Notes: generated by a model from the letters alone, not told the origin. Shown: positions 29,111 through 40,470, counted from the stretch's first letter. The stretch: DNA of 64,000 nt from Bactericera cockerelli (GCA_024516035.1 CM044967.1:16962810-17026809); one strand, 5' to 3'. Numbers and translations are program-made.

Positions 29111-29319
29111 CAAAAAATACCCCTTCAAAATTTTACTCAAAAGTAATAGCCAATTCCAATAATAAATGTAGATAACTTTCACATGTAGCATCCCGAGAGG
29201 ACTTACGATTTCTACAACTTCTTAGCGTACCCAGTAATAAAACCAAAGAGTCCCTGACGGTAAATCCAACCTGAGTTGTAATTAGCAATAATATTTTTTC
29301 TACTTGTTATCTTTCGCGA

Positions 29320-29353
29320 TTATATATACCTATGCAACTCGCACTAAATCATT
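29320..29353 (+). promoter_or_regulatory. core promoter: TATA box and initiator
   Basis: TTATATATA begins at 29320, and TCATT (29349-29353, start A29351) fits the arthropod initiator TCAKTY, 31 bp downstream of the TATA box. Translation starts at 29440. Confidence 0.6.
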
Positions 29354-29439
29354 TTTTAGACACGAGCTCAGTTTTCCTGTTTTAAGGTTTTCTCCTAATC
29401 TTTTCCAGTTGTCAATAGTTGCAGCATCGTACAGTGAAC

Positions 29440-32400
29440 ATGAAGTGCCTACTACTTGCTCTCTTGGTAAGTTGACTTGTAAAATAAGTGACTGACTGAC
29501 AACCTCAATGGTGACGAAGTTTACCCCTCAATCAGAATTTTCGAGTTGAGAGTTCGAGTTCCATTCAGGGAAGATTTTTTTTTTCAGAACCATATTTTTA
29601 GCTCAAAATTCTTGTCTTTTTTATTTGGAGGCCATTCTACTTTTTATACCTAGTTGCTTTCTATGTGTTTAGCATTTTAATGTGAACTACTCTAGAAACA
29701 GTTAAAATTTAATACATATTAAGGAAGGAAGGTAATTTCAATGACAAAAAAAAAAAAAAAAAAATTAATGTTCAAATCCTTTTGATTTTTTCAAAACACA
29801 ATATGAAAAAGTAACTAGTGTGATTCTCTTTTAAACTAACAACCTCACTATTTTTTTATTTTTTTTTTTGACATTTTCATGTCTTTGCTCTGGCACATAA
29901 CCAAAATTATGTGACGAAATTATGTAACGAAATTATGTAACGATATTATGTAACGATATTATGTAACGAAATATTGAATTGTAAAGGGAGAGAAGAGGGA
30001 AAGTGTGTGTCATGCGCACAATGGCGAAGTATTGAATTGTAGAGGGAGAGAAGAGAGAAGGTATGTGTCATGCGCACAATACGAAATTTGGTCAGTTGGG
30101 TTTTGGACCTTGAATAGTAATGATGAAAATGTCCCAATGGTTGCAGACTCGTATGCAAGCGTTTTTTTTAAACAAAAATTTAACATCGCTTTCAACTGCA
30201 TGGTCTTATCAGTAGTCACCGTGGCAGAGTGAGTTAGCGCGCTAGGCATTGTACGCATGGTGACCTGGGTTCGATTCCCAGCGGGGCAGGAATTTTAATC
30301 AAGAGAATAGTACTTTTATTTACTAAGATTGGTTGAGCTATCCTGAGAGGAATGGCAGCTTCATTTTTGGGAGCAATTCCAAAATATGTAGTTTTTGATT
30401 AAATGATTATGTTTAATTAGATTCTATTATATCTTCGGGACGATTTTACTCCTAGTCTAAACTGTACAGCAATATTATTATACACAGTTGTGTCGGACTT
30501 AGGAGGAATCAGTCATTCAGATTAGGGTTTCACATTCAGAATGAATCATTAGGTCCATGGTGTGACCTTCCACTTGCTGGGAATTGTACCACATAAACCT
30601 CACTCAGCCTGGGTTTGGCCGAAACACCAACCTCACATGTTTCTTATTTCTGATATGACGGATTTTTGTTGTTGTTAGATAATGGTGCCCTGTGATCATT
30701 TATGAGTTTAAAAAAAAAAAAACAAATTAGGTAATTATAATTACAGAAATAATTCGATCTCCATATAAAAATCGAAGAATGCCTTCATAAGACATATTGA
30801 GTGTAGAGAGGTACTTGCACTTATTTTTAACCTCCGATATATTAAACAAATTTATTTAGTTTATAATAACACTCTTTAGTGGAAGGCAACCACCAGACGA
30901 GGTTAATGCTCCAAGCATTTTCTACCACCTTACACAAACTCAAATCAATGAGAAAAATTCATGCACTGGCTGGGATTCGAACCAACGGATCCCTACGCTA
31001 CCTGGATTACCAGACTAGCGCGTTAACCTCTTGACTACCAGTATACCTTTTTATAATATGTCACTAAAACTAATTTACACTTTGAATTTAAACACTTCTC
31101 ATCCACAGATAACGAGTGGATTGTTAGTATTGCTCAGCGGAGTGCAATCAGCTGATCCAGTAAAAGAACCAGCAGCTCCTCCTTCGGCCAAGCCCAATAA
31201 ATCACCTAAACCTGTCAAAAGGCCGACAGAAGATCTGTCGAAGAACAGTAATCTGAGCCCTCCTGAAAATTCTAAGGACCCTAGTGAAACCTCTGACCAG
31301 AAAAAGAAAGAACACAATGCGGCAGAGAAAAATAATGATGCTGGAGATGATGACAAAAAAGAGGAAAATACGCAGACAAACGAAACGAGACCGAAACGAG
31401 AAGAGAAGAAGAAGCCTGAAGAGAATAAGGAAGATGAGAACGAAGAAGTAGATAAAGGTGATGATGATGCCGGAGATGACAAAAAAGACAAATTATCTAA
31501 ACCAAAGAAGAAGCCTAAAAAGAATAAGGAAGATGAGAACGAAGAAGAAGAAGAAGAAAATAAAGGTGATGATGATGCTGGAAATGACAAAAAACCAAAC
31601 CCAAAGAAAAAGAAGCCTAAAAAGAATAAGGAAGATGAGAACGAAGAAGAAGAAGAAGAAAATAAAGGTGATGATGATGCCGGAGATGACAATAAACCAA
31701 ACCCAAAGAAAAAGAAGCCTAAAAAGAATAAGGAAGATGAGAACGAAGAAGAAGAAGAAGAAGGTGATGCTGATGATGATGCCGGAGATGACAATAAACC
31801 AAAATCAAAGAAGAAGAAGCCTAAAAAAAGTAAGAAAGATGAGACTGAAGAAGAAGGTGATGATGATGATGACAGAGCAAAAGAAATAAATGACAGTTTG
31901 AGTTTGGTGAAGAAATTGAAATGCAAGGAGTTGAAAAATATCCAGAAAAATATCAAAGGCAACAAGGATGAGGATGAAGATGAAGATGATGATGATGATG
32001 ATGACGACGATGATTATGATGATTACTATGACTTGTTGACAGCCTTGTTATACGGATTCAGAAAGAAGCGAGATGTCAGTTCCGATGAAGTCCAAGTTAC
32101 AAGTGAAGGATCACTCAAATTGCCTCCCTCTTTCAGGTACTTCAGAATAGGTGGACAGTCAAGCAACATACCCACTTCCATTGAATCTCCTCCGACTGAA
32201 CTGACATCAAAACCATCCAACGGACATCTTCTCGATGTATTAGGGTTAGCAGTGAGTGAAGAAGGTGGAAAACAACCGCAAGTGAACTTGTTGAAGAAAC
32301 CGTTCCAAGATGGTGAGGACTATGAAAAAGGGTTTGGAGATTTCACAGCAACCACAGTCTCCGGAAATCGAGATCGAAATCACGAAGCAAGTGATTTCAA

Positions 32401-32695
32401 AGAGTTGGTTGGTATTTTGGATTCTCTAAAAGCTGACGGCGGAAAAGAATTCATAGGTCCACTGGATTACGATGACTTTAGAGAGGCCTATTACCGTTTA
32501 GGTTTCGTAGGCCCCTTGGGACCTGGAGGCTTCGAAACGACTATTCCATTGAGTCTTTCTTCAGAGCCTTCTTTGCCCAATATAGCGATTTCGCTTTCTA
32601 CTGAAGATTTACCACCTGTCCCAGACCTCCAAACTGAACCTGAAACTACAGAAGCAGTAGTGCCTTATTTACCAGAAGGGTGGCTTGTTCGGTAG
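29440..32695 (+). CDS. secreted acidic/lysine-rich repeat proprotein, two exons (novel, 537 aa)
   Basis: Exon 1 (29440-29466) encodes MKCLLLALL and ends at GTAAGT. Exon 2 (31109-32695) follows atccacag in phase 0. The joined MKCLLLALLITSGLLVLLSG is a strong signal peptide, with cleavage likely after VQS (residue 23). Residues about 25-110 are Pro/Lys/Ser-rich. About 110-290 hold four to five ~33-aa repeats alternating Lys/Pro (KKKKPKKNKEDE) with Glu/Asp (EEEEEENKGDDDAG). A run of Asp precedes a furin-type site RKKR (327-330). The C-terminal 207 aa are non-repetitive, with EFIGPLDYDDFREAYYRLGF and end LPEGWLVR. No known domain was recognised. Leader length and intron position equal those of the gene at 24664. 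The repeats suggest cation or mineral binding or a sticky secretion; that is speculation. Confidence 0.78.
29904..30084. repeat. two adjacent tandem repeats in the intron
   Basis: Five 13-bp units of aaattatgtaacg (29904-29968) are followed by two 58-bp units (29969-30026 and 30027-30084) that contain gtgtcatgcgcacaat. Both lie in the first intron of the acidic secreted protein gene. Confidence 0.9.
30219..30299 (+). mobile_element. tRNA-like SINE head, family G
   Basis: Reads gtggcagagtgagttagcgc, later gggttcgattcccagcgggg, a good A-box/B-box pair. It is followed by aattttaatcaagagaatag without a CCA end, so it is more likely a SINE than a tRNA gene. Confidence 0.6.
30864..31046 (-). mobile_element. 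tRNA-derived SINE, family B, copy 4
   Basis: Reverse family B ending 62 bp before the acceptor of exon 2 of the secreted acidic protein gene. Body shortened after accacctta (the tgtggtcacata part is missing). Confidence 0.88.
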
Positions 32696-32985
32696 ACATG
32701 TTAGCAAATTATAGTTGTATGTATCTTTTCTTTAAGGCTTTCATTAAGTTTTGTATTTTAGATTTCTTTTAGATTTTGTATTTTAGTATTTTAGGTTTTC
32801 TAATTGCCCTGGGGACTATTTAAACAGTCTGCTCTAGAATTTAAACGGTCTTCGACTAGACTGAGAAGCTGCACAGGATTGTCAGAAATCAGAATAAAAA
32901 CTAGGTATGAAGGTTGAGATTTCTGGTGGTTATGGAAGATCTCTTTCTCTTGACTTACGGTGTTCTTCTTGTTTGACTGATGAAT
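32696..32985 (+). other. 3' untranslated region of the acidic secreted protein gene
   Basis: No coding sequence. Contains repeated attttgtattttagatttct stretches (32740-32795). No perfect AATAAA close to the stop; agaataaaaac at 32889-32899 is a candidate signal. Confidence 0.4.
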
Positions 32986-32988
32986 GTT

Positions 32989-33178
32989 TGGTAGCTTGAT
33001 CAATAAGGCGTCGGACTTGTAATCTGGAGGTCGGTGGTTCAAGTCCCAAGTTGAGCAAAAAATTAGTAAAGCGAGTTGAGTAGTTGTGATACGATGGCTG
33101 TATGGAATGGCCTTGCCAACCAATGCCAAGAAAAGAAGAAGAAGAAGAAGAAGAAGAAGAAAAAAAAGTTGTGATACG
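32989..33178 (+). mobile_element. tRNA-derived SINE, family A, copy 4, interrupted
   Basis: Head ggtagcttgatcaataaggc, B box ggtggttcaagtccc, body gtaaagcgagttgagtagtt. The 3' part is split by the micro-retroposon at 33094-33167. Confidence 0.85.
33083..33178 (+). mobile_element. micro-retroposon, copy 3 (with target duplication)
   Basis: The insert 33094-33167 starts atggctgtatggaatggcc, has the same 34-bp body as copy 1 and ends in a GAA-rich/A tail. Flanked by the perfect 11-bp duplication gttgtgatacg (33083-33093 and 33168-33178). Confidence 0.85.
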
Positions 33179-33399
33179 CGATTGTAATTAGTAAAATATG
33201 AAAACTTATATGAAATGTAGTCTACGAAGGGTTAGGAAGAATAAAATGAAATTGGCAAATGTAAGAAGAAGACATTATAATTATGATCAAACAAACTTCT
33301 CCCAAATGAGGCTCCGTAAAAACTATTTGCCTGATAATAATAAAAAAGCTTACAAAACTTGATTTAGTTTAAAATATTTTATAGAAATTTGCATGTATG

Positions 33400-34135
33400 T
33401 TTTTTTTTTTTTAAATTCTTTAATTCTTTAATTTATTCTTTATTGACGGGTCAAGCCCAATGTACATTGATTACATACATAGAACATTAAATTAATACAA
33501 ATAAGAAAACAAAATAAGAAAATGTAAGAAGGCAAGTAAAATATCACAGAACGTAGAGCAAGTTGACTAGAAAAGCTGTATTACAATTATTGACAAGTTA
33601 AGCACATTAAATTCCATTTTCACTCCTCATCATTCGATTGATGGGAGCAAAATATAAATAGTTTCTAGTGAAGCTGTTGACTAAGAATGTTTTAGGTTGT
33701 CTTAAACGACGAGTACAATCAAATGATAAAAGCTCTAAGAGCTTGGGACAGTTGACTTGTCCTTCAATCAGTTTAATCATAAAATTATGATCTAGTCGTT
33801 TGCGTCTGTCAACAAGGTTGTCAAGGTTAATGTCAAGAGAATAACGGAAGTTGAAATACCACAAAAATTTATTTTGCACTCTTTGAAGAGTGTGTTTATG
33901 TATGTCATAAAAAGGTGACCAAATTAGGCAAGCATACTCAAGCAGCGACCTCACAAGAGCTTTGTATAATATACAGAAGGCATCAGGTGAAAGTCCCTTG
34001 GAATTTCTCCAAACATAACCAAGAATACGATGGCAAGATAATGAAACCTTATCTATATGGTAAGAAAAAGAAAGGTTGGTGTCCAGGTAAACGCCAAGTA
34101 AATGAAATATTGTTAATCTGTTTAAATGAAACCCT
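33400..34135 (-). pseudogene. LINE reverse transcriptase C-terminal fragment
   Basis: The minus strand encodes the thumb and C-terminal part of a Jockey/CR1-like reverse transcriptase: LLGVYLDTNLSFSYHID, LYKALVRSLLEYACLIWSPF, LQRVQNKFLWYF. The stop is at 33607-33609. Upstream, the frame closes at a TAA near 34133, so the fragment is 5'-truncated. It ends in an AT-rich tail with aataaagaataaattaaag and about 12 A's near 33400. It is not related closely to the Jockey at 1267. Confidence 0.85.
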
Positions 34136-34289
34136 TACCAAAATAAGTCCTTTGTGTTATTTCATGAATATTTATATAAGTTTAAATAACTAACACGATT
34201 AATAAATAAACACGAACAATAAATAACTAACACGATTATAATATTGTGCTATAAGAAATAATGTGTCCGTTTTTACTTTCCTTATCCTA

Positions 34290-34316
<27 letters not shown>

Positions 34317-34322
<6 letters not shown>

Positions 34323-34612
34323 TGAGTGTTTCACCGCCTTTTTTATTTCGTAGCCATGAAACAGGAGCTACTGTCGACGCTTGTGGTCTGTGTTGTAACC
34401 TGCCCATCCCGTAAAATATGCCTCTCCTCTGATGGGCGAGAAGTGACACAATACTTCCCAATTAGGTGCTGGGTCAACACGAGCTCACCGGAAGGTATCC
34501 CTTACTAACAATTCTAACCAAATTAAGAATACAAATTTTTGTCGGCACGGGGTATCGAACCCGGGACGTTCCCCATGGCAAGCGAGTGCTTAACCAATGA
34601 GCTATGGACACC
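34317..34612 (-). mobile_element. tRNA-derived SINE, family J, full copy
   Basis: On the minus strand the head gtgtccatagctcattggtt, gccatggggaacgtcccgg and ttcgataccccgtgccgaca is tRNA-like. A ~200-bp body follows and ends gaaacactcatcttt plus poly-A. About 296 bp. Confidence 0.85.
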
Positions 34613-35687
34613 CTATATAGTAATGGGTAAAGGGTCTTTCAATAGGAACAACTCATTTTCTTTTGTCAATCTGAACGAACCCCATGGATTGATTTGAATT
34701 AATTTAGTTTCATTTTGTTCATTAAAGTATGCCATTTAGTCATGGTACACGAGCGAGCATAATTGTCAAAACTTATTAACTAAATTTTAATTCATAGCTC
34801 CAACCAAACTCAAATTCCGAGTTTCATCAAAATATCATCTTCAGCGATGTTGTTCATTAATGCTTAAGGCTTGGTTAAAATCAAAATATGCACCACTGGG
34901 CTATTGAAAGAAAAGTCACATGTGCTTCATGTGAAACCACTAAATTAACAAAATCTGACCGTTTGGTGTGAAATACAAAATCTATGGAATATAAGTAGAC
35001 TTGTTAGATACAAATGTCGTTAGATGTCGACACAAAAAATACATTTCTGTCTTTTAATTTGTACTTGTAGGTAGGTCTACAAAATACACAGGTATGACAT
35101 GTATCAGACTGAGTATATGTATCCAAATCACGTATTCAATTCAGTTGAGGAATTCATTCAATGTTAGAAACTTGCTACATTTACTCATAAAATCAATTTT
35201 GAAAAACAAAAATCAAGGTACAATAAAGACAAGGAGGAAGAACAGATTATAAAAATGTAAAAATAAAGACTTGTTCTTAGAATAATTGAGATAAAAAAAC
35301 CTTAGACTAAAGAGTGTTATCATTATCATTATTATTATTAAAAAAGTACAATTTCACAAGAGCGTGAACAAAAATTATTGAAACTTTGTTGCAACTTTCC
35401 TCTTAGACCTTCGAGTGAATCCAAAGTTTCTGCTAGTATCTTTATTTATGTTGAAATTAAAACGTACGTCTCAAAAGAAAACTTTTGTTCTGATGGCTGG
35501 ATTAGGAATCTGAGATTGTTTACAATGTTTACTCATAGTTTCCCTCGCTGTGATAACTTGCATTGGAGGTCGAGCGGTTAAGGCCCTTGTCCGGTTAAAG
35601 CGCTAGTTACAGCTAACGCGAAGATCCGATTGTTTGTTGGGTGGTATGAATCTACTACCACCTTCCTGTTCTACTCTTACTAGTCTT
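34613..35687. other. no gene recognised
   Basis: AT-rich non-coding sequence. Near 35570 gaggtcgagcggttaaggcc looks like a further degraded tRNA-type head. The frame at 35378-35581 has no known motif. Confidence 0.5.
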
Positions 35688-35892
35688 TCCCGGTAGCTCA
35701 GTGGTAAAGGCGGCACTCTGTGAATCCTGATAATCCAGCGGTCGTGAGTTCGAAACCCAGCCGGGACATGACAAGTTATCCTCCCATTTAGGATTTTTAC
35801 AACATAATAATACGTATTGGGCTTACTGCTGGAATAATGGGACTTTAATAGTCCTCCTAATCAGGCAGTATAAATAAGACGATATTATTATC
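35688..35892 (+). mobile_element. tRNA-derived SINE, family C, copy 1
   Basis: Head tcccggtagctcagtggtaa and cgtgagttcgaaacccagcc, body gacaagttatcctcccattt, tail tcctaatcaggcagtataaa and (ATT)n. About 205 bp; it recurs in reverse at 61206 and, degraded, at 18640. Confidence 0.85.
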
Positions 35893-36018
35893 ACCAAAAC
35901 TATGCTTCCGGTCGGTTTGTTGGTATTGCATTATTTGCACTATGAATACAGATTGGTTTCGTAAGTCATTTTGGACTTTTAAAATTGAAAACACCTGTTT
36001 TAAGGTGTCCTTCCGTGA

Positions 36019-36187
36019 CACTACGCTAACCGACCTCAGTAGCTTGATCGATAAGGCGGCGGACTTGTAACCAGGAGGTCGGTGGTTCAAGTCCGGGTTT
36101 CAGCGTAAATTTGGTAAAGCGAGTTTGAGTAGTTGTGGCATCACGAAAGTGATCAACACAAATATGATAACTTTTCACTACGCTAAC
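36019..36187 (+). mobile_element. tRNA-derived SINE, family A, best copy with target duplication
   Basis: The perfect 12-bp duplication cactacgctaac (36019-36030 and 36176-36187) frames a 145-bp unit. The tRNA-like head (cgacctcagtagcttgatcg, anticodon region gacttgtaacc) contains an A-box-like tract and the B box ggttcaagtcc. The body is aagcgagtttgagtagttgt and the end aacacaaatatgataac with a short T tail. This copy defines the family: a very short SINE with no long A tail. About fourteen copies or fragments occur in the window. Confidence 0.93.
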
Positions 36188-37570
36188 TGATAAATTTTAT
36201 ATCTTTAAGCAAAAACTTTTTGGATCCTCCATATCCTCCATACAAACAAAACAAATTCTTTGAACCCTTGTTGTTCTCTAAAATATTTAAAAACAAAGTT
36301 ATTCCCATTATCTGATGAACCCTAACTTAGATCAATTTATTGAATTCAGACACAGAAATTCAAGATTGAACGAGCGCATCAAATCCATAACTCAGACCGT
36401 ATTCCGAACCCTTTCTTGTATCCTGTGATCTTTAGGTAGAACCAAAACAATTCGGTTCGTCTGTTTTTAAATACCTCTACAAAAGAAATCGATCTTTGAT
36501 TGAAATATTTGGTAAGGTTGACCCCTAGACTTTACTTTTGGAGAAAATGAAGAAATTTTGAAGCAAGTATTAGTTTAGTATCTCAAAGCAATATCACTTG
36601 TATAACAGTGATTGCATTTCATTCTGAATCCTTTCTCTCTGGTTCTTAATAATTATTTTCTTTGATTTTATCTTCCAAATATATAAAAAAAAAAAACATT
36701 TGAACCATATGCAAAATTTACTGTAGTCTTAAAGAACAAGCAATTTGAAATAATAAAAAAAATATGTTCATTAAGATCTTTTTTTTTATTCCTAAAACAT
36801 AAGGTTCTCTTGCGAGCATACTTTTTAAGTAATATAATAATTATTATTACAATGTAGCTGCAATACAATAAATGTGAGATAATAAACTCAAAATAAAAGT
36901 TTCATTGCAATAGAAAAAAGTTTGAACTGAAAAATAAAATGGTTTTTTTTTTGCACAGACTAGAGAGATAATTGAAGAAAATTCCCTTTAGCTGTATTCC
37001 CTTCACAAAAATCGCTCTCTGAAATAATGATGATAAATCCCTCTGGCATTGAAAAGATTCTTTCAAAAGTCTCAAACTGGCCATTGGTATTGAAAGTGAA
37101 AAAAATATCTTTCTGGATAACTTTGGTATTGATTTCATTTCAAGATCCATTATTCATTTTGTAACTACTTCTATTATTTTTGAAATCAATGAGGCCAATT
37201 ATTCGGACAAAACTCGTAACATCATTGATAATACCTATAAGACCCTACATTCTTATTCAAGCCATAAACTTAGAATACATGATAACAATACCATAAAATT
37301 CTTGAATTCTTGTGGTCAAAATGTTTTATTACAAATCAAATATTTGTTATTAGTTATTACAATCATATTGAAATAATTCAGAGAATCTACAGTAGATCTA
37401 GATTTAATTTAGATGTTTAGATATATATTACTTCTCAGTCTTACCTAAAAAGAAAAAAATCTTTTTTTTTATATTTTTGCAAATCTCAATTGTGATTTTA
37501 CAATTACCTACTCTAACTCGCCTTACTTTTTTTTATTTTTTGTCATTTTTATGTCTACACACTAAATGAG
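36188..37570. other. no gene recognised
   Basis: Strongly AT-rich non-coding sequence with several poly-A/poly-T runs. Short frames (36668-36868, 36902-37150) show no known motif. Confidence 0.5.
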
Positions 37571-37920
37571 AGCCAACCTCCGTGGCGTAATGGTTGCGAC
37601 AACTGCCCGTAGTCCAGAGTTCCCGAACTTCCCGAGTTCGACTCCCGGTTGAGGCAGACTTTTCGACGAAAATTCTGTTCCATCCAAACACGTGAGGCAG
37701 GCATTGCCGACCCAACCCAGGCTGGGTGAGGTTAATGTGGGTATCTGGTACGATTCCCAGCGAATGGAGGGTGAAACCCCCGTCCTGACTACTTCAAATC
37801 AGGACGTACATCAGAATTAGAATCAACTGGTCACAATAGATCTACATAGACGTAGCACGTCGGTCTGATAATTGGTGCTCCTCTTGTGGAACTCCAACCA
37901 GTCTATAATAATAATAATAT
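37571..37920 (+). mobile_element. tRNA-derived SINE, family I, full copy
   Basis: The head gccaacctccgtggcgtaat with gcccgtagtccagag and gagttcgactcccggttgag is tRNA-like. The body has aacacgtgaggcaggcattg, cccaacccaggctgggtgag and gaatggagggtgaaaccccc, then aggacgt, a tail region and (AAT)n. The body from cccaaccc on is the same as in the 5S-headed family F. Confidence 0.85.
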
Positions 37921-38109
37921 GTCTACACTGGAGACCAGGTTGTATACCAACAACCTTATAGACTCCAGTAATTCTTGCATCCTCGGTTCCCTTCCGGAAG
38001 GATAGTCCCTGGGACAAGTTTTTTTTTACATTTAAAAAAAAATAAAACATAAATTATAAATAAATTATAAATAAATAAAAAAATACTGAAAATATACATT
38101 TAAATAATT

Positions 38110-38243
38110 CATATTTGTGTTAATCACTTTCGTGATATCACAACTACTCAAACTCGCTTTACTAAAATCTAAACCGGGACTTGAACCACCGACCTCCAGG
38201 TTACAAGTCCGCCGCCTTATTGATCAACCTACTGAGGTCGGTG
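38110..38243 (-). mobile_element. tRNA-derived SINE, family A, copy 6
   Basis: Near full-length reverse copy: gtgttaatcactttcgtgat to cctactgaggtcggtg. Confidence 0.88.
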
Positions 38244-38296
38244 TTACATTGTAAATAATATGAACAAAATTTTTTTAAACAGAATTGCCGTGCGTG

Positions 38297-38362
38297 GGAC
38301 TTGAACCACCGACCTCCAGGTTACGAGTCCACCGCCTTATCGATCAAGCTATCGAGGTCGGC
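38297..38362 (-). mobile_element. SINE family A, head-only copy
   Basis: Only the tRNA-like head (gggacttgaaccaccgacct to tatcgaggtcggc) is present, 54 bp after the previous copy in the same orientation. Confidence 0.75.
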
Positions 38363-39455
38363 GAACATTTTATTCTAAACATAAACAAAGTTTTCATCTC
38401 TTTTTCCCCCAGCAACAAGTATGTAGCTTTTAACTCTAACAATGGCAAATAGCAGCCATTAAACTGCACACACACTACATGGTAGACTCGTAAAGAGGGC
38501 AGACGAGCTATTCGTTTTCATTATGATAGAAGGGTCTGCACATTAATGTTAGCTACCAACGGGTGAAAAACTTCGTGCTTGTTGAACTAGGAAACTATTT
38601 TTTTTTCTGCATTTTTTTTCTCAACGATTTGATTCTTTGACTTCTGAAGTCATCGTGGCGAGTGTTTAACACTGTATTCGCTGAAAATTTGAAAAAAATA
38701 ATAATCTTAATAACCTCAACTGGATATTTCCTTTAGAAATTGACTGAATAAAAATTTCTCCTTACGATCAAATTTCAAATTCGTAGTTGCTCAGTTAAAC
38801 GATCTTACTTGACCTGGTGTATCTGACTCATTGAGCGTGCTATAGACGCTAGATTTCTACATTTTTTAAAGAATCAATTTCATGTAAAAGTGAGACCAAA
38901 CTGTATTTGGTCAATAAAATTCCAAAATGACCAATTTTATGTATTTTTATTCTTTCTTTTGTACTTGTTTTTTTCTTTCTTTTTATTCTATCACACTAGT
39001 CCTGAAAATGTATCATTTATCATTATTTAAATTTTATTTTCTGTCATGTACCTATAGCACACAGGCAAGAGTGTTGAAGAATGCTAAAATATAATAATAA
39101 ATATTAAAAAGTAAGTAACATAACAATAATTGAATGAGAAGAAGGTAGGAAAAATCCATTTAGGTGGATCTCAAAAAAGAAAAAAATGGAACTTTTATAA
39201 TTTCTTGTAATGAAATAAGTAAAAGAAGATTCTCTTGACGAACCAAAAGACTATATTAAATTTAAAATTTTATAAAAAAAGGTAAAGAGAGCACGTTTTA
39301 AAATTCTATTGGCTTTTTTTCCAATTTCTTATACTTCAAAGTTCAATTCGGTCCTTATACATAAATTTAAAGGCCAAATATAAATTTGCATTGAGAATCA
39401 ATTTCTGAATTATATGATTACCTTAGAATACCTATATTAATGAAGATGATGTTTC
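38363..39455. other. no gene recognised
   Basis: AT-rich non-coding sequence. Confidence 0.5.
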
Positions 39456-39530
39456 CAGTGCCGGATTAAGGCTGCGCGGGGCCCTTGGCATTTCAAGGTG
39501 CGGGGCCCCAAAATTGTACTGAGTATTTCT
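39456..39530. mobile_element. possible hAT-type element end
   Basis: Starts cagtgccggattaaggctgc and contains ggggccc repeats, of the kind found at the ends of many hAT elements. The matching opposite end was not found. Confidence 0.3.
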
Positions 39531-39690
39531 AAAATACTTTTTTTAGAACCTTGAAATCGAAGCCAAGTGTCCTGAACAAAAATAATTCCGTGTCCGTGAG
39601 ATAGGGACAAAAACCTAAATCACGGTGGTGAGAGGATTATATGGACGCGCAGATCAATGTCTAGGCTCTTTCATGTCCATTGATTCTATT

Positions 39691-39897
39691 TGGTTTTAAC
39701 GTCCTGGCTTGAGATAGTCAGGACGGGGGTTTTACCCTCCATTCGCTGGAAATCGTACCAGCTACCCACATTAACCTCACCCAGTCTTGGTAGGGCTGGA
39801 ATTGCCAGCCTCACGTGTTTGAAGTGCACAGAATTTTCTCTGCGAAAAGTCTGCTCCAACCAGGAATCGAACTCATGATCTCTGGACTACGGGCATT
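39691..39897 (-). mobile_element. SINE family I, copy 3
   Basis: Reverse of family I: ggttttaacgtcctg, ttaccctccattcgctggaa, ttaacctcacccagtc and head tctggactacgggcat. Truncated in the head. Confidence 0.82.
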
Positions 39898-40009
39898 TAA
39901 ACTGATAACAACACAGAACGAGCCTACTTTTCAACTAAAGTTTGTCCGATTGAGACTATCACTCCCCCCAACTTAGAAGCCCTTCAAAGCTTAGGAGAAG
40001 TACCTTTGT

Positions 40010-40330
40010 ATAAATGTTTCTTTATAAAGAAGAAAAAAACACTGCCAATTATGGACACAAAACTTCCTCGTGATTGCTTCACATTGTAAACACGTGCCAA
40101 TTTTGAGATTTTATAGAAAATTACTTGTATCTCCAAAACGGCTCAACCGATTTTCTTCAAATTTGTTTTATATGGTAGAATATCATTTTTTCTACAATCT
40201 AAATTCCACAAAAATGAAACGTCCAGAAATATGAAAAAAATTGAAATCGGAGCAAAAAAATATTTTTTTTTAGAAAAACGAACACAATACTTCCGATTTC
40301 TAATATTAGAAATTTCTCGGAAGTAAAACT
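40010..40330 (+). mobile_element. unclassified repeat P, copy without MITE
   Basis: Contains cactgccaattatggacaca, cctcgtgattgcttcacatt, ttgtatctccaaaacggctc and aaacgaacacaatacttccg. It gives the empty target of the MITE at 13958 (acaagtaattttctataaaa) and shares its right part with 21640-21895. Confidence 0.78.
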
Positions 40331-40470
40331 GTAGCCAAGCTAGCTACAACAACAATCTGATTGGACTATTTGAACTAATTTTTGTTCGTTGAAAGAGAAA
40401 ATTGGAGACTTGGTGTGTGAAAGTGCTTCATGCACAATCTACCCTCATAATCTCCAAATATCCCTTTCAC

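Noticed and set aside
31099..31965. 288-aa Phe/Ser/Leu-rich frame on the minus strand
   Set aside because: It is the antisense shadow of the Lys/Glu/Asp repeats of the acidic secreted protein; the plus strand has a signal peptide, splice sites and promoter.
35688..35765. tRNA-like sequences with good A and B boxes (also 28936, 30219, 44575, 45872)
   Set aside because: Acceptor stems are imperfect, each is followed by a family-specific body, and most recur with the same body, so they are SINE heads and not tRNA genes.
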